A stretch of DNA of 27,368 nucleotides from Neolentinus lepideus HHB14362 ss-1 (lineage: Eukaryota > Basidiomycota > Agaricomycetes > Gloeophyllales > Gloeophyllaceae). Both the position numbers and the translations under genes were made by a program. Location: NCBI GenBank assembly GCA_001632425.1, contig KV425689.1, positions 1 through 27,368 of the forward strand, written 5' to 3'. Shown piece by piece: positions 1 to 11,500 of the stretch; within the stretch, counting starts at the first letter, position 1; the number at the start of each line of letters is the position of its first letter. A model generated the notes under the pieces. The model saw only the letters and a list, made by a program, of their open reading frames with translations, did not search any database and was not told where the DNA came from.

Positions 1-19
1 CATCAGGAAAAAATGACTT

Positions 20-205
20 AACTTTATAGCTTTATGTAGGTCAGATAGCCCATGTAGCCAGGTAGTTACCCCCCTAATATATAGTCATATATAGTCAGAC
101 GTCAGAACTCCGTAGCATCATGTAGCAATATATAGAGCTGTAGCATGGTAGCCCGGTAGTCACGGTAGTTGTATATAGCACTCCATAGCTCAGTAGCATC
201 GGAAT
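20..205 (+). repeat. GTAG-rich degenerate repeat island 1
   Basis: About ten copies of GTAG occur on the plus strand in roughly 200 bp, mostly as GTAGC or GTAGT, with interspersed ATATAG runs. Less than one per strand is expected by chance. There is no fixed period, so it is a degenerate short-motif island and not a clean tandem array. It lies just beyond the broken 3' end of the kinase pseudogene on the minus strand. No coding content is seen in 1-312. Confidence 0.6.
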
Positions 206-312
206 CCTGCTCACTCCTATTCCGGTCATCCGGATACAACAAGCATGCAAACAAATACTCAAATCATATTCTTATTATGTACACTACTACTAGTACACAT
301 TTTATGTATCTA

Positions 313-1329
313 CTATACTCCAGAAAGCAGAACACGGGACATGAAGAGCACACTGAACTGCACCATGACCGGTCCCAAATTCCATATATCTGCCGGGTAC
401 GACTACACCCTCCTGAGTGTCACCTCCGGCACCCTAAAATCATCCGGCTGGGCCCAATGCGTCAGCGGCTCATTCCCATCCCCCCGCACGGCGACGTCAA
501 AGTCGGACACCGTCAAAAACCTGGGGAGGGCACACAAAGGCCCAAAGTCGTTGCACAAGAGGTGGATGGAGCGGTCACCGAGAATTTTGCACGGGGAGGG
601 CTGGGCGGCTTCGTCAGCCGCAAGGGTGTCAAGGAGGGTGGTGGATTCGAGGGCGAGGATGTTTTCGGGTTTGATGTCTACGTTGGGGGGTCATGGTGTT
701 AGTGGGTGAGGGAGGCAGGGAAGGGGAGAAAGCGAACCAGTTGATTGATCTGACACTCCATATGCAAATAATCTGATGCACACAACAACATGCACACCGG
801 CATCTTGAGCGGGAGACGGTAGCACTGGAAGAGCCATAGCAGCTCGCGCATCGGCTCGTACATGAGCGTTGTGCGCCGGCGACGTCGAACACATCCTTCG
901 CCGTGTGCACGTACCGCAAGGCGGGGTGCCACGGGTTCACAGTGCGGATGTGCATGGAGAGGGTGAGCTCGCACTTGGCGGCGGGGCGGTGCGAGGGGTC
1001 GGAGTGGCAGACTTTTTTGAGGGTGATGTAGTGGTCTTCGGGGAAGTGGTAGCTGTGGGGCAGATAGACAGGGTGGATGGGAGGGAGAGGATATATATGT
1101 TGGGGACATACCGGAGGAGGTCGCGGGTGAGCCAGACTGTGGAGTTGCCACCATACCCGAGCTTTGTGATGACCTCGTACGAGTCTTGGAAGACCTCGCC
1201 GAGGTGGATGAGGTAGAAGTGGCGGGGGTTGTAGTCCAGTGCACCCTCTTCCTCAACGGGGACGTCGGAGCTGAGCAGGGGGACAGTGCAGTAGATGTGG
1301 GTGGATACAGGGTGGTGCGGGATAGTCAT
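313..1329 (-). pseudogene. SRPK-like serine/threonine kinase pseudogene
   Basis: Read on the minus strand, the first exon (1329 to 1112) opens with an ATG and encodes the N-lobe of an SRPK-type kinase: HLGEVFQDSYEVITKLGYGG followed by NSTVWLTRDL. A GTATGT donor follows. The next segment continues with YHFPEDHYITLKKV and then loses frame near 868-890, where the hinge (LMYEPMRELLWLFQ) resumes in another frame. The catalytic region DIKPEN lies at 661-678 with an SRPK-like insert after it. The DFG motif reads DFD (490-507), and an in-frame TAG at 403-405 interrupts the sequence just before SYPADIWNLG. A second stop follows at 313-315, and the rest of the C-lobe is absent. SRPK kinases phosphorylate SR-type splicing factors. 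This copy cannot encode an active enzyme. Such kinases are expanded in mushroom-forming fungi, so it is probably a dead paralogue. Confidence 0.8.
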
Positions 1330-1850
1330 TACCGGGGCCTTGAGCAGGGACTTTACATTATATCAGACAAATCTGCTTAGGAAAGGAACGAGCAGGAAGG
1401 CAGCTCACTGTGGTGTCTGCCAAGAACAGACCTTTGAACTGAAAGGACTTAGTGGGCACACCTGGACATTTCCTCAATGCTCATGAAGACTCTTTGTCCA
1501 ACTTCTCAACTTGTTGTTTCTGGTATCACCACTGGGTCTGACCTCCTCATTCCCGTGGCCATCGGTAGCGATGTGCGTTGACAGTGACTCATGAAGGTGT
1601 TTGAGTGAGCGTGGACTTAGAGATGTGCTGCTGACGTGGTTAAATGTCGGAGCTTGAATTACAGTCAACATGGTCACGTGATCGTGTCGCACCGCGTCTG
1701 AGGGCTGCGGTTACTAGAGACACTTAGACAGATGCAGTATCTTGCAAGGAGCCATGATCTTAGCAAGAATGGATCAGAGTAGCATATTTGCCACCCTAAT
1801 CTCTTTATACCAAGATCTTCAAGGCGTGAGTACAAGTCTATGCTCGGATC
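1330..1850. other. Intergenic, no recognisable gene
   Basis: Only short unsupported reading frames are present. No protein motif, RNA gene or clear repeat was recognised until the GTAG-rich island begins near 1855. Confidence 0.5.
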
Positions 1851-1854
1851 TCCT

Positions 1855-2050
1855 GGCAGTAGCCCGAGTAGCTGCTGGTAGACCCGGTAGACCCGTAGTG
1901 TGCTGTAGACATACATAGACATCTATGCCGCCTACGGGTGTCTACTAAAGATTCCCGTAGCTCCGAATAGGGACTGTGTTGCACTTGGTAGAACTCCCGG
2001 AGCTCATACATGGACTATATTTGCTCTGGTAGCCAACATAGGGCTATAGA
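1855..2050 (+). repeat. GTAG-rich degenerate repeat island 2
   Basis: About nine GTAG tetramers occur in roughly 200 bp on the plus strand, several as GGTAGACCC or GTAGC. The composition matches the island at 20-205. It begins directly beyond the premature 3' end of the pseudokinase gene (stop at 2071-2073). The arrangement repeats that of the first island and the SRPK pseudogene. Confidence 0.6.
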
Positions 2051-2070
2051 TCTGAAACCGGGGCTACGGC

Positions 2071-3894
2071 TCAGATACTTTTTTCCTGATGACAAACACA
2101 CCCGAATGCATATACATCGCTTGCGAAGGTAGGATAAGAGTACACATCATCATGGCTAGAACGCAACAGTTCGGGTGCCATCCAAGGGACAGATCCCACT
2201 CTGTCCACCACAATAGAACTATTCGAGTCGATCAGAGGATCGGCAAAGTTGGCGAGTCCAAAGTCGCAAATGCAGGCATGCCAATCATCGCTGATTAGAA
2301 TATTTGCCTGTCAGTCATGACTAGGTCAAGAGAGCATAGCACATAGATCAAAAGAGACGCTCACGCCTCGTAGGTGCCCGTGAACAATTCCGTTCTCATG
2401 AAGATACTCTAATCCAGCCGCCACGTCCAATAACTAGAGGCAATATCAAGCTCGAACTAAATCTACGTAGGAAAACGAGACAGTGATCGTACCAATCCAT
2501 CGCAATCACTGTTTGAGAGACTGTTCTTCGTGACATAGGCCCGGAGGTTGCCATTATCCATCCAAGGTGATACTAAGCACACTCTGTTCCTCGATAACAT
2601 TTCTGAGTCTATTCCAATAAACGGTAAAACATTTGGATGGTCCAAGGAATGCCACAGAAGGGCTTCTTGATGGAAGCCCTGGCGCTCCAGTTTAGCCCGG
2701 ACACAGGCCAAAGTCCATCGTGACTTACCTCAACAGGATTGTTGAAGGCCGACTCAGGCTTATCGAGAACTTGGTACCTCTCCAGGCATTTGACGGCGAC
2801 TAAACCGCCAACGTATCGTGCAAGGACAAGATCATCTCCCTCGATTGGATATGGGTGCTGATCAATATATCTGACTTCTCTCCTGAGCAGATTATCTGGA
2901 ACTCGCCGCAGACGATGCGATAGCTTGATCACGAACTGAGCTGCTACTGAGTATAAATCGCGCGGGACCTGATATCAAAGACGAGAGTCGATGGATCATA
3001 AAGGGCCTGCATGACATCCGTCAAACACTGTATTTGGGATTGGGGTACGTTACCTTCTGCAACGCAGTCAGGAAAGCGCTCGCATCGTCCGTTCGGAGTG
3101 ATAGAACGTCAGAGTATCTCTCACGAGACTTTAACACCAGGGTAAGGTCCTCGGGTAATCTTCTCTGGTTCCCTGACACTAGCCTTCCAAGGGCGCCGTC
3201 GAAAGTATGTCCAAGTTCCTAGCATCGATGGGCACTCCATCGATCAAAACCTCCCGCAGTAGTATTGTGCACTTACAGCACTAATGACTGTTCTGAGAGC
3301 GCCCGAATCTACGCGACCTAAGAAGTCTTGCAGGACATTATCGATATTGGCCAAAGCAACCGCTTGCTGCCGTGACTCTTCTACGGCTCTATTCGAGTTC
3401 GAGCTTGCACAGTGTGAATCAGTCGCAATTGCGAAGGTGTGTCATTGCTGTGCATGGGATATCTACCATAACATAGAAAGAGCAAACATAGAGATCGTGC
3501 GCTGATGTTTTTGGAGTTTCAACTTAAACGCATTTATATCCTTCTGGCGCAGGAGCGTCCACTGGAGTCTGCGGATCCAGTTGCCCGATCCGCCGTCACC
3601 CAAGGAAGTGGTGTATTTATTGACCAAGGCATAGAAATCGACTAGGAGCTGCCGACAACTCTCAAGTTCTGCCTTGATGCTTCTCGCATCGTCTGAGGAT
3701 ACTGTGCGATTCTGCGTCGCCCTATCCAGCGATTTCAGGAGATTGCCAGTAGTTCGCAGGTCCGCCAGGAGCGCCTGATATCGTCGTGGGGCATCTGTGG
3801 TATTGCTGAGTACCTTGATGATTGCAACTATCAGTTGTACAGCGGCTACTATGTCACCGAAGGAACTGAAAGTGGGAGGAGCTATCATAGGCAT
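2071..3894 (-). CDS. Truncated putative pseudokinase with N-terminal helical domain
   Basis: Seven exons join in frame to 483 aa: 3894-3467, 3403-3277, 3218-3054, 2968-2729, 2678-2493, 2433-2365, 2307-2071. Residues 1 to about 140 (SFGDIVAAVQLIVAIIKVL...) resemble the helical N-terminal domain on many basidiomycete signalling and STAND-type proteins. From about 265 comes a tyrosine-kinase-like domain: VAVK (K300), HPNVLPFIGI, the hinge CLVSPWMDNGNL, GLEYLHENGIVHG, DFG (420-422) and PWMAPELL. Two features argue against catalysis. The glycine loop is not recognisable, and the catalytic-loop Asp is His402 (HGHLRGAN where the family has HGDLKGAN). The protein stops soon after DVYAFGCVC, so most of the C-lobe after subdomain IX is missing. 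It may be a regulatory pseudokinase or a decaying copy. The intron 1 ends are the least certain part of the model. Confidence 0.7.
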
Positions 3895-4297
3895 GGAGTA
3901 ACAGAGACACTAGGAGAACCGGGGAAAGATGGCAAGACGTGACAAACTTCGTGAACCTAATACTGGCGTCTTTAAGGACTGCTATGGTGGCGATGCCAGA
4001 AATCTCGGTCGAGGGCACCCTCCCCTCCTCCGTAGTCGAAGAGCGGAAACTCGATCGTTCTTACTCGGTGGAATCCGATGTGGTATTGATGAATAGAGTT
4101 TGTGGAGGGTAATGAGCCCTGTTTCCTGCAGAGAGATCCGACCCAATACTGTGATTGTCCGCTTCTCGCAGCAGTGAACTACGCATGCACATGTCTTATG
4201 TTATTTTAAGGCCTTAAGTTTTCGAGCCTGCAAACTAAAGATTACAATAGACAAACAATAAATTATGGTATTCTGCGGTATATACATACTTCATGCA
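3895..4297. other. Intergenic between two minus-strand genes
   Basis: This is the presumed promoter of the pseudokinase gene plus the 3' flank of the CCCH gene. A 12-bp palindrome, TTAAGGCCTTAA, lies at 4206-4217. No gene or RNA was recognised. Confidence 0.45.
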
Positions 4298-5765
4298 TCA
4301 TCCATGGACATACATCCCGTGCTCTTCTTCAGTGGGGCCGTCGCCCTCTTTATCATCCCCAACATCATCGTCGCTATCATCATCAACATCCTCGTCGCTC
4401 ACATCGGTGTCATCGCTCTCTTGGAACGTCAACGAGATGTACTCGTCTCCGATCTGAGCCTGCTCAGCGGAGACACGATCCGGGTTAGTCTCATGAGAGG
4501 AATCAGAGTTACCAGTAGATGTGTCAGTAGCAACAACCGCAGTTGCAGCGGGGGCCTTGCGATTGCGGTTCGCACGAATAACGTGCGGGAGCTTGCAGCC
4601 CTTGGTCTCACAAGAGCCCTTCTCCGCGAAGTCGGGACATTCGCGGACGTGGTTCTTGTCGCAATCCAGACCCTTCTCACAGTATCCGAGCACTGCGAAG
4701 TCGCGACAGACGCCTTGACGAGGTCCAAGACGGACATGCGGGTATGGGCAATTCTCGCGGGTGCATCGGCCTTGGTTGGCGAAGTGTATGCAAACAGGCG
4801 TACGTTCAGGCGTCGGGTTATGTGAGAGGTTGCAGGTCTCAGCGGCGTTGGTACAGGTACCATGGAGGAAGGGCCAACAGATGGCGACCTTGTCGGGGTC
4901 GTGTTGATACGGGCATGTCAGTCCACGAGGGCAAGAACCTGGCAGAATGAGATAGTGTGAAACAGCGGCATTCAAGTTGCCTTAAGCAAGGCTCGCGAAT
5001 GTAAGAGGGCGGCCACGCACCTGTCGTTGTAAAGCGAGGGCAAGGTTTATCCAGATATTTCTGTCGCTTGGCGACCTTACGTGCCCTGTGCGCAGTGTTA
5101 GCAGTATGATAACCAAGCTTCGGAGGGTGGACGGACTGATATGGCCGGACATTGTTGTTCAGAGTCATATTTCTATTCGGCCTCCCTATGACACGAGAAC
5201 GAGACGACCTAGGCTTGTATTGACGACTAGTGTTGATAAGATGCCCTGCGGTATTCCTGTTATAATCTGATCGAGGCCTAGGCGGACGAGAAGGGGGCTT
5301 GGTTACAGGGGCAGGAGCGGGCTTGGGGACTGAAAAAGGTCACGGTATAAGGAAGAGACGCTGACTACAGACCGAGATGCTAGAGGAGAATCGACTGAGA
5401 AGTGCACTTACGGTCTTTGCGAACTAATGAACGCCCTGAAGATTCGAAGGCGACACCTCCGATAACGACTTCCTTCTTCTCGGCGCTGACAGACGATGGC
5501 CGCGAGGGAACCGTGCTACTCAGCGGCGTTGGAATCGCCGGCCTAAACATACTACTACTAGGAGGCTTGTAATTCGGGTTTACATAAACATTACTCCTGA
5601 TGGGAGGTTGACGAGCGTTGGATCTAGGGTGTTGGGCAGACTTGGCGTTGTTGATTGAAGCTATCAAGTTCTTAGCTGCAGTTCTGCCAAGGATAGAGTG
5701 ATAATACCTGTAAGGCGGGCAATCTCGAGCTTTAGAGCTGCGTCAGAAGTCGACGGCGAAGTCAT
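4298..5765 (-). CDS. Five CCCH zinc-finger protein, ZC3H3/Red5-like
   Basis: Exons 5765-5708, 5675-5412, 5329-5021 and 4938-4298 give 423 aa. Five CCCH fingers sit in tandem: C204-H223 (x8,x5,x3), C231-H250 (x7,x6,x3), C260-H278 (x8,x4,x3), C288-H307 (x8,x5,x3) and C311-H329 (x8,x4,x3). This number and spacing match animal ZC3H3, which acts in polyadenylation and mRNA export, and S. pombe Red5, part of the nuclear RNA-elimination machinery. A nuclear RNA-binding role is therefore likely by homology. The N-terminal half is basic and Pro/Arg-rich with a VYVNPNYKPP motif; the C-terminus is a strongly acidic D/E tract. The start rests on EIARLT, typical of the family N-terminus. To join it to exon 2 in frame, intron 1 must be only 32 nt (5707-5676), which is unusual. 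A different first exon is possible. The gene lies 163 bp from the CCZ1 stop, on the same strand. Confidence 0.82.
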
Positions 5766-5928
5766 GTTGGAGAGTGCAAAGCAAGAACAGATGCGTCGAG
5801 GCCCGCAAAGGCCCGCGTTGTATAAGCCGCAAGTGGGGAGTATCCAAATAGGTACAAATAACAGCCACACGGTGCGAAGCATCCAAGGGTACCAAGTCCG
5901 CACAGAGTCCAATCCACTAACTACACAC

Positions 5929-8437
5929 TCAGCCATTAACGAATCGCCTAACTACGCCGGCCAGATCGTCGTCCACGTCAATGAGACTCTCCTCCTTCCG
6001 TAGCACCTCCATGAACACGGACCCGTCCACGGAATTTCCGTCCTTGTCTATCCCCAGACCGCGCTTCGAGATATGCCAGTGTTGCGGTTGCTGGCCTCTC
6101 GAGAAGATTTCCACGATGCCCGGATCTCTGTGCATATTGTCAATATGATAAAGACGAGAGGGTTTCCGTATCATACCTCTGAAGAAGCTGATGTCCATCG
6201 TACAGGTGTTCTGATGTCGACTTGAAGCCTTCACTCGTGACTGTCCATGGGCATTGCGAAATAACATGCCTATTCTTCGGTTGCAGGATCTTAGCAACAG
6301 ACGGAAGTTGATCTTCTTCCCCAGCGCTGAGGGCCACAAGTATTTAGGGAATGGAGTAGATTCGAGAAAATGGTACTACCTACCGCATCTGCTCCTCGTC
6401 ATTCTTGATAACTTGTCGTATATCCTGCAGGACAGCTACTGATCGTTCCGCTAACACTTGCAGATCAGCCTCCTCTAACGCGTTTTCATCTTCCGATAAC
6501 AACGCCAGTGTGAGATGATGTTTCTAATGTCAATCCTCAGCGATTCAACGACCATCGACAGATGTTACACCTTACAGTGAGATACAACAATCTCCTCCGC
6601 TTCGTGGCCACAGGATCATCGTTATCGGCAATATAAACACTTGTTACCGAGAAAGTTGGTGGAGGATCAGATAGGTCCAGCTGGGATGAACCAGGAGTGG
6701 GATCGACAGAAACCGTGGACGGCGCCAGCGAAGCCGTCTCGCTTCCAGCCGTGGAGGTAGATAGGCTGGGGGCAAGGCGCTCGGCACCCTGGGCAGGCAT
6801 AGGAACAGTGGTTTCGTCGACCTCTAATGTCGGCGCAGTGGACCCCAACGTGTCTGTGGCAAGAGGCAACGCCAATCTAGGCTGCGGGTTTTCAACTGGT
6901 GAGTCTTTAACAGGAATTATAGCAGTATCTCTCGGCGATATTGGTGGCTCTGTCACTTCGATTATTGGTTTACTATCCGAGAGCGGTCGCGATTCTGAAG
7001 TAGTCGACTGATTTTCTCCGTTACCGTCTCCATTCTCTGTTTTAGCTGCGTTGTCATCCAGAGTGTCAGCAGACTGGTTATTTGCCACGTCCTTCTCTTG
7101 AGACACCACATTCTCGCTGAGTTTCGACGTGCCCTGAGAAGTTCCCGCGGACTTTCTTGCTTGACCCTTGCCAAAAGACAGGTACCCTGGCCAGCTCCAC
7201 TTCCGCACATCCATGCCACTCATGTTGACATTAGGCATGGCAAGAAATCCAGAGATTGATCCTGGGCGTTGATGTCCCTGGCTAGTTTTAATGGTACCGT
7301 GCTTGGTGATTATGGGGTCGTTCGCAAGGGGGTCTAGTGGGGCGGTAGGAAGTGGCGGTTTGGATGAGGAAGCTATGTTGTTGAGCGTCTGCAAAGCTTG
7401 TTTACTGGATCTGCGGGAGGTGGGTGGACGCCGGGGCTGGGATACGACGGAGAGTAGGTGGCGAGCTAGTGTAGAGGGGAGATCGGATGAGGTGAAATGC
7501 GTTGATGGAACGAAATGGGGGGGTGAGAGGAGGAACGGTGTCAATGGGTAGGCGGTATCGGAGATGAGGGTGTCGAGAAATGGTATGATGGTCTTGCATA
7601 GAGGGTGTAAGGAGACGCCTAGGAATCACGATATAAACAGGCATAACATCATCGCAATTCGATCGGAACACACCCAGATGATCGCTGAACTCAGAGTCGT
7701 CGTCTATATCCCATTTCCACGCCCAAACAGTGAAGAAGCGCTCTAGATAAGATTCTAATGCTTGCTGACCCAAGGTATCAAGAATCGAGGTGAAGGAACC
7801 ATGTTTTACCTAAGGCTACATGAGTGACTGGTGGAGATTATGAAGGGTCAGTATACCTTGAATAGCTCATATCCACGAAGAAGGTGACCACGAAGTGCAA
7901 GGTCATGGAGCGAGCTGTCATCATAGTCATAACTCGGCTCAGTCTCCTTGCCTTTGCCCTTAGACTGGTCTTGTTCTCGCTCCTTCGCCTTAGGTTTGGC
8001 CTTACTCGACGGCGATCGTGGTACCTTGCGCGTCCTAGCTAGTTCAAAGCACTGATGCTAATTTAATAGAGCGCGCAAATGAACGGAACAGAGCCCACAG
8101 CATGTATCCAATAGTCCGGCTCCGGAGAGACCATGACCATACGTCTCGTCTGCGAATGCACATTATCACAGACTCCCTCCGAGAACATGCTGGCTTAGGT
8201 GTTACATTTCATTAAATTTCTTTGTTGCAACACTCACTCTGCGAAGTTCACCAGAGCCTTAGCCAGACCGACCTGCCTGAGGATGCGGTCCCGTGAGACG
8301 GCTCGTTCACGCGCCGTGTAGAATAGGATGTGCGCCTGCTCTTCAGCATCCTCATCATGTCTGTCGGATGTTGGCGGTGGGCGCAAGGTCGGATTGTAAA
8401 TTGTCAGGTATAATAGACCCGGAGGGAGTCTGCTCAT
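5929..8437 (-). CDS. CCZ1: Vacuolar fusion protein CCZ1 (Mon1-Ccz1 Rab7 GEF subunit)
   Basis: Eight exons (8437-8238, 8189-8099, 8051-7857, 7809-7674, 7618-6576, 6523-6384, 6326-6177, 6127-5929) give 717 aa with every junction in frame. The N-terminus PPGLLYLTIYNPTL (residues 4-17), then AHILFYTA and RRMVMVSPEPDYWIHACFEL, are hallmarks of the first longin domain of CCZ1. A Ser/Thr/Pro-rich linker of roughly 250 residues follows, then conserved C-terminal blocks (RRRLLYLT, HHLTLALLSEDEN, QHWHISKRGLGIDKDG). With Mon1, Ccz1 forms the exchange factor that activates Ypt7/Rab7 on late endosomes, vacuoles and autophagosomes. The length is close to yeast Ccz1 (about 700 aa) and longer than the human protein because of the linker. 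The ATG at 8437 is the first in frame. The gene is divergent from the deubiquitinase gene, with 162 bp between the two start codons. Confidence 0.9.
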
Positions 8438-8599
8438 GTCCAAAGCTCGGTCATGTCGCGGTGTGGACTTTGCGAAATGTGCCTGTGAGTGAGAGGTTGT
8501 GGCGTGGGAGACTGTGGCTTTGAGGACGCGTCGTTGCAGGGCCGTGAAGCTTCAAGTTCTATCTTTTGTTTACTTTCCTCTCTCCATCTCTTCCATGAA
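8438..8599. promoter_or_regulatory. Shared divergent promoter, CCZ1 / USP gene
   Basis: The two ATGs point away from each other and are 162 bp apart, so both 5' UTRs and core promoters must fit here or extend into the neighbouring coding region. No TATA box was recognised on either strand, and the plus-strand side has CT-rich stretches. The role is inferred from gene layout. Confidence 0.6.
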
Positions 8600-11500
8600 A
8601 TGGTCTCCTTACCGTCGCCTTCATCATCTCCGACGTTGACATCGCAAGAATCTCCGTCAAACCCGTCAAGTCGCAAGCGGCAGCGCTCGCTTTCCATGCA
8701 GTCCGACGCCTCTTCCCCCAAACGGTCCGCCTCTGAGGGTCCCAACCAAGAATTGCCGCCACAGCCCTCAATATCCAAGGTTGTCGCGCAAGATATCGAT
8801 GCGCAGATGGATGAACGTGAAGAAGACTGTGATATAGAACCACCACTCCCTTCTTCATCCGTCACGAACAGTTTGCCCCGGTTCACGCCCATGTCTGGCT
8901 CGGAAAAATTCGATGCTGTCGAGTCATTGAAGAAAGTCCCCATGTCTGCTGGAGAGACGTGGTATGTGCTTTCTAGAACCTGGTACAGGCGATGGGAGAA
9001 GGCATGCACCGGTCAGGTGGACAAGGATGGTCCGATTGAAGAGAAGGATATCGGACCCGTAGAAAACTCTGATATCCTCGACAAGGACGGCAATCTACTG
9101 ACAACAGTGACGGAAGGCGTCCATGTGGAATTTGTGCCCAAGTCTGTCTGGGATATGTTTGAACGCTGGTGAGTCACACTATTGCTACATATGCACAACA
9201 TTTGCCTCCAAGCTAATCTGTGTGGCAAATGAAGGTATGGCGAGTGCGAAAAGCCAATTCCCAGAGCCGTCATTTTGCGTGGAATCTCGCGACAGCCACA
9301 TCTAGAAATTCACGTTCCTCGATTCCGGGTCTTTCGCCTCACACAAAACCTCGATCCGTCCAAATCAAACATCCCTCCTGTATATGTCTCTGCTAGCTCG
9401 ATGTTCACGGTTACAGATCTGCTGCGACGACTTTGTCATGCCGTCGCGCCCGAAGACCCCGACAGTTACGTAGTTTACCGTATCGACAATAACGATTTAG
9501 AGGGCAGTCAATGCACCATGCAGCAATTATTAGCCTCCCAGATCGAGAAGATCCCAGAGAGTGAAGAGACTATCGAAACATCAACGATCAACTCCGGTGA
9601 TGCATTTGTGGTAGAGGTTCAGGAAGACGGGAAGTGGCTTGTTGGTCCCCATGTTGCCGTTGGGTCTGGCGCCAATACTCAAAGCACCACGAATTCCTCC
9701 ACTAAACCACCTCCACTGTTTACCGAGGATAATGCCTTCTTCGGACGGAGCAAGCCTACATCGGAGGCTAGTAACGCCGTTAGCAAGGCAGCATCCGACA
9801 CATCGACCTTCTCTATCAAGCCGTCCTCTAGTCTCATATCAACTCCATCTATCAGCCGTCTAAAGTCTTCACAGGAGCCGGGGACGCTAGGCTTGGGAAA
9901 CATGTAAGTTAGCTAGTATTTGGACTCCATGCCTCTACTGACAGATATATTAAGGGGTAATACATGCTTCATGAACTCGGCATTGCAATGTCTGGCACAT
10001 ACGAAGGAGCTGACGGAGTATTTCCTGAGTGCGTTCTGTTCAATTTATATAGGGATTCGCATTCCTGCCATATATGCACGTCTCACCGACGCGTTCGTCC
10101 ATCTCGCTTCCCAGCGGGCGTCTTCCAGGACGAGCTGAACCCAGACAACCCCCTCGGCATGCATGGTGCGATCGCGGAGGCCTTTGGTGCGCTTCTTCAG
10201 CGCGTGTGGGCGAAATATCCGACCTCGTCGTCGTACTCGCCTAGAGATTTCAAGCAGGCCCTGCAGCGATTCGCTCCGCAGTTCAGCGGATATCAGCAGC
10301 ACGACTCGCAGGAACTTGTGGCATTCTTGCTCGATGGGCTTCATGAAGATCTGAACCGGATCAAGAAGAAGCCGTACGTGGAGAAGCCGGACTGGGAGGG
10401 TGGGGGTGAGAAGGAACTCGTCGAGCTAGGGAAGAATTCTTGGGATGGATACCTTCTTCGGAACGACAGTGTGATCGTCGACCTTTTCCAGGGCCAGTAC
10501 AGGAGTACGCTCGTGTGCCCTGAATGTCAGAAGGTGAGTGACGCAGATCGGAATAAATTCCACGTTCGATCTATATTGACAATCGGGTCCTTGAAGGTGT
10601 CAATCACGTTCGATCCCTTTATGTATCTTACTTTACCATTGCCGGTGAAGAAGAAATGGAGGCACGAGATCTACTATGTCCCATGGGATCTCAGCAAGCC
10701 TCATCTGAAGGTAATGCTACTTAGCTCGTGTCATTATATACCTTCTCACAGTTCTGTACCTCTCAGGTTCCCATTGAGATAAATCGCGATTCGTCGTTCA
10801 AGGACGTGAGGCAACTACTTGGAAGATGGATGGGTTCATCGCCTGACAACGTATGTGATCATAGGCTCATCTTACGCGATTGTTCTAATTCGTATATTAC
10901 ATCACATTTAGCTTCTCCCACTGGAGATATTCAACCACAGATTCTACAAGGTTTTCGATGATAACTGCCTTTGTGGAGATGTTTCCGCCAGCGACACCAT
11001 CGTCTGCTTCGAGTTACCATGCAATGCTCAGCTGAACCCCAAGTACAAGAGGCAATCCAGTGATCCTTTCATTATGCCTATCTTTCTCTGCGATGTTGCT
11101 GGAGCAAGAACGTCTTATGGTCGATCAAGTAGTATCAGCCACTTTGGTTACCCCTTCATCTCAGTCATCACCGATGAGCAGGCGCGAAGTCAGGATCTCA
11201 TCTATACTGCTGTCGTGGAGCGTTTATCTCGGTGGACGGCTAATGCGAGACACCTTTACTCTTGGGAAGAAGTCCTCGCAGATGATATGGAGGAAGTGCC
11301 TATTCCGATCACTGGCTTCCCACCGATGAACTCTGTCACGGAATTCAAGGAGAATGGTGACATCGTCACGGTGGAGGAAGCTGTACCAGAGGAAGGCGAC
11401 ATTGTTGATGAGAAGGCCGTCGTTGTCCGAGATGATGTTACCACGAACGGTGCCCCTGGAGGAGTTCCGAAAATTACTGGCCCTAAGAAAGACGTGTTCA

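Noticed and set aside
20..2050. CRISPR-like or regular repeat array
   Set aside because: The GTAG islands have no fixed unit or spacer length, and the DNA is eukaryotic.
4265..4825. Plus-strand open frame of 186 codons
   Set aside because: It is antisense to the CCCH finger exon, has no family motif and simply mirrors the biased codon use of the real gene.
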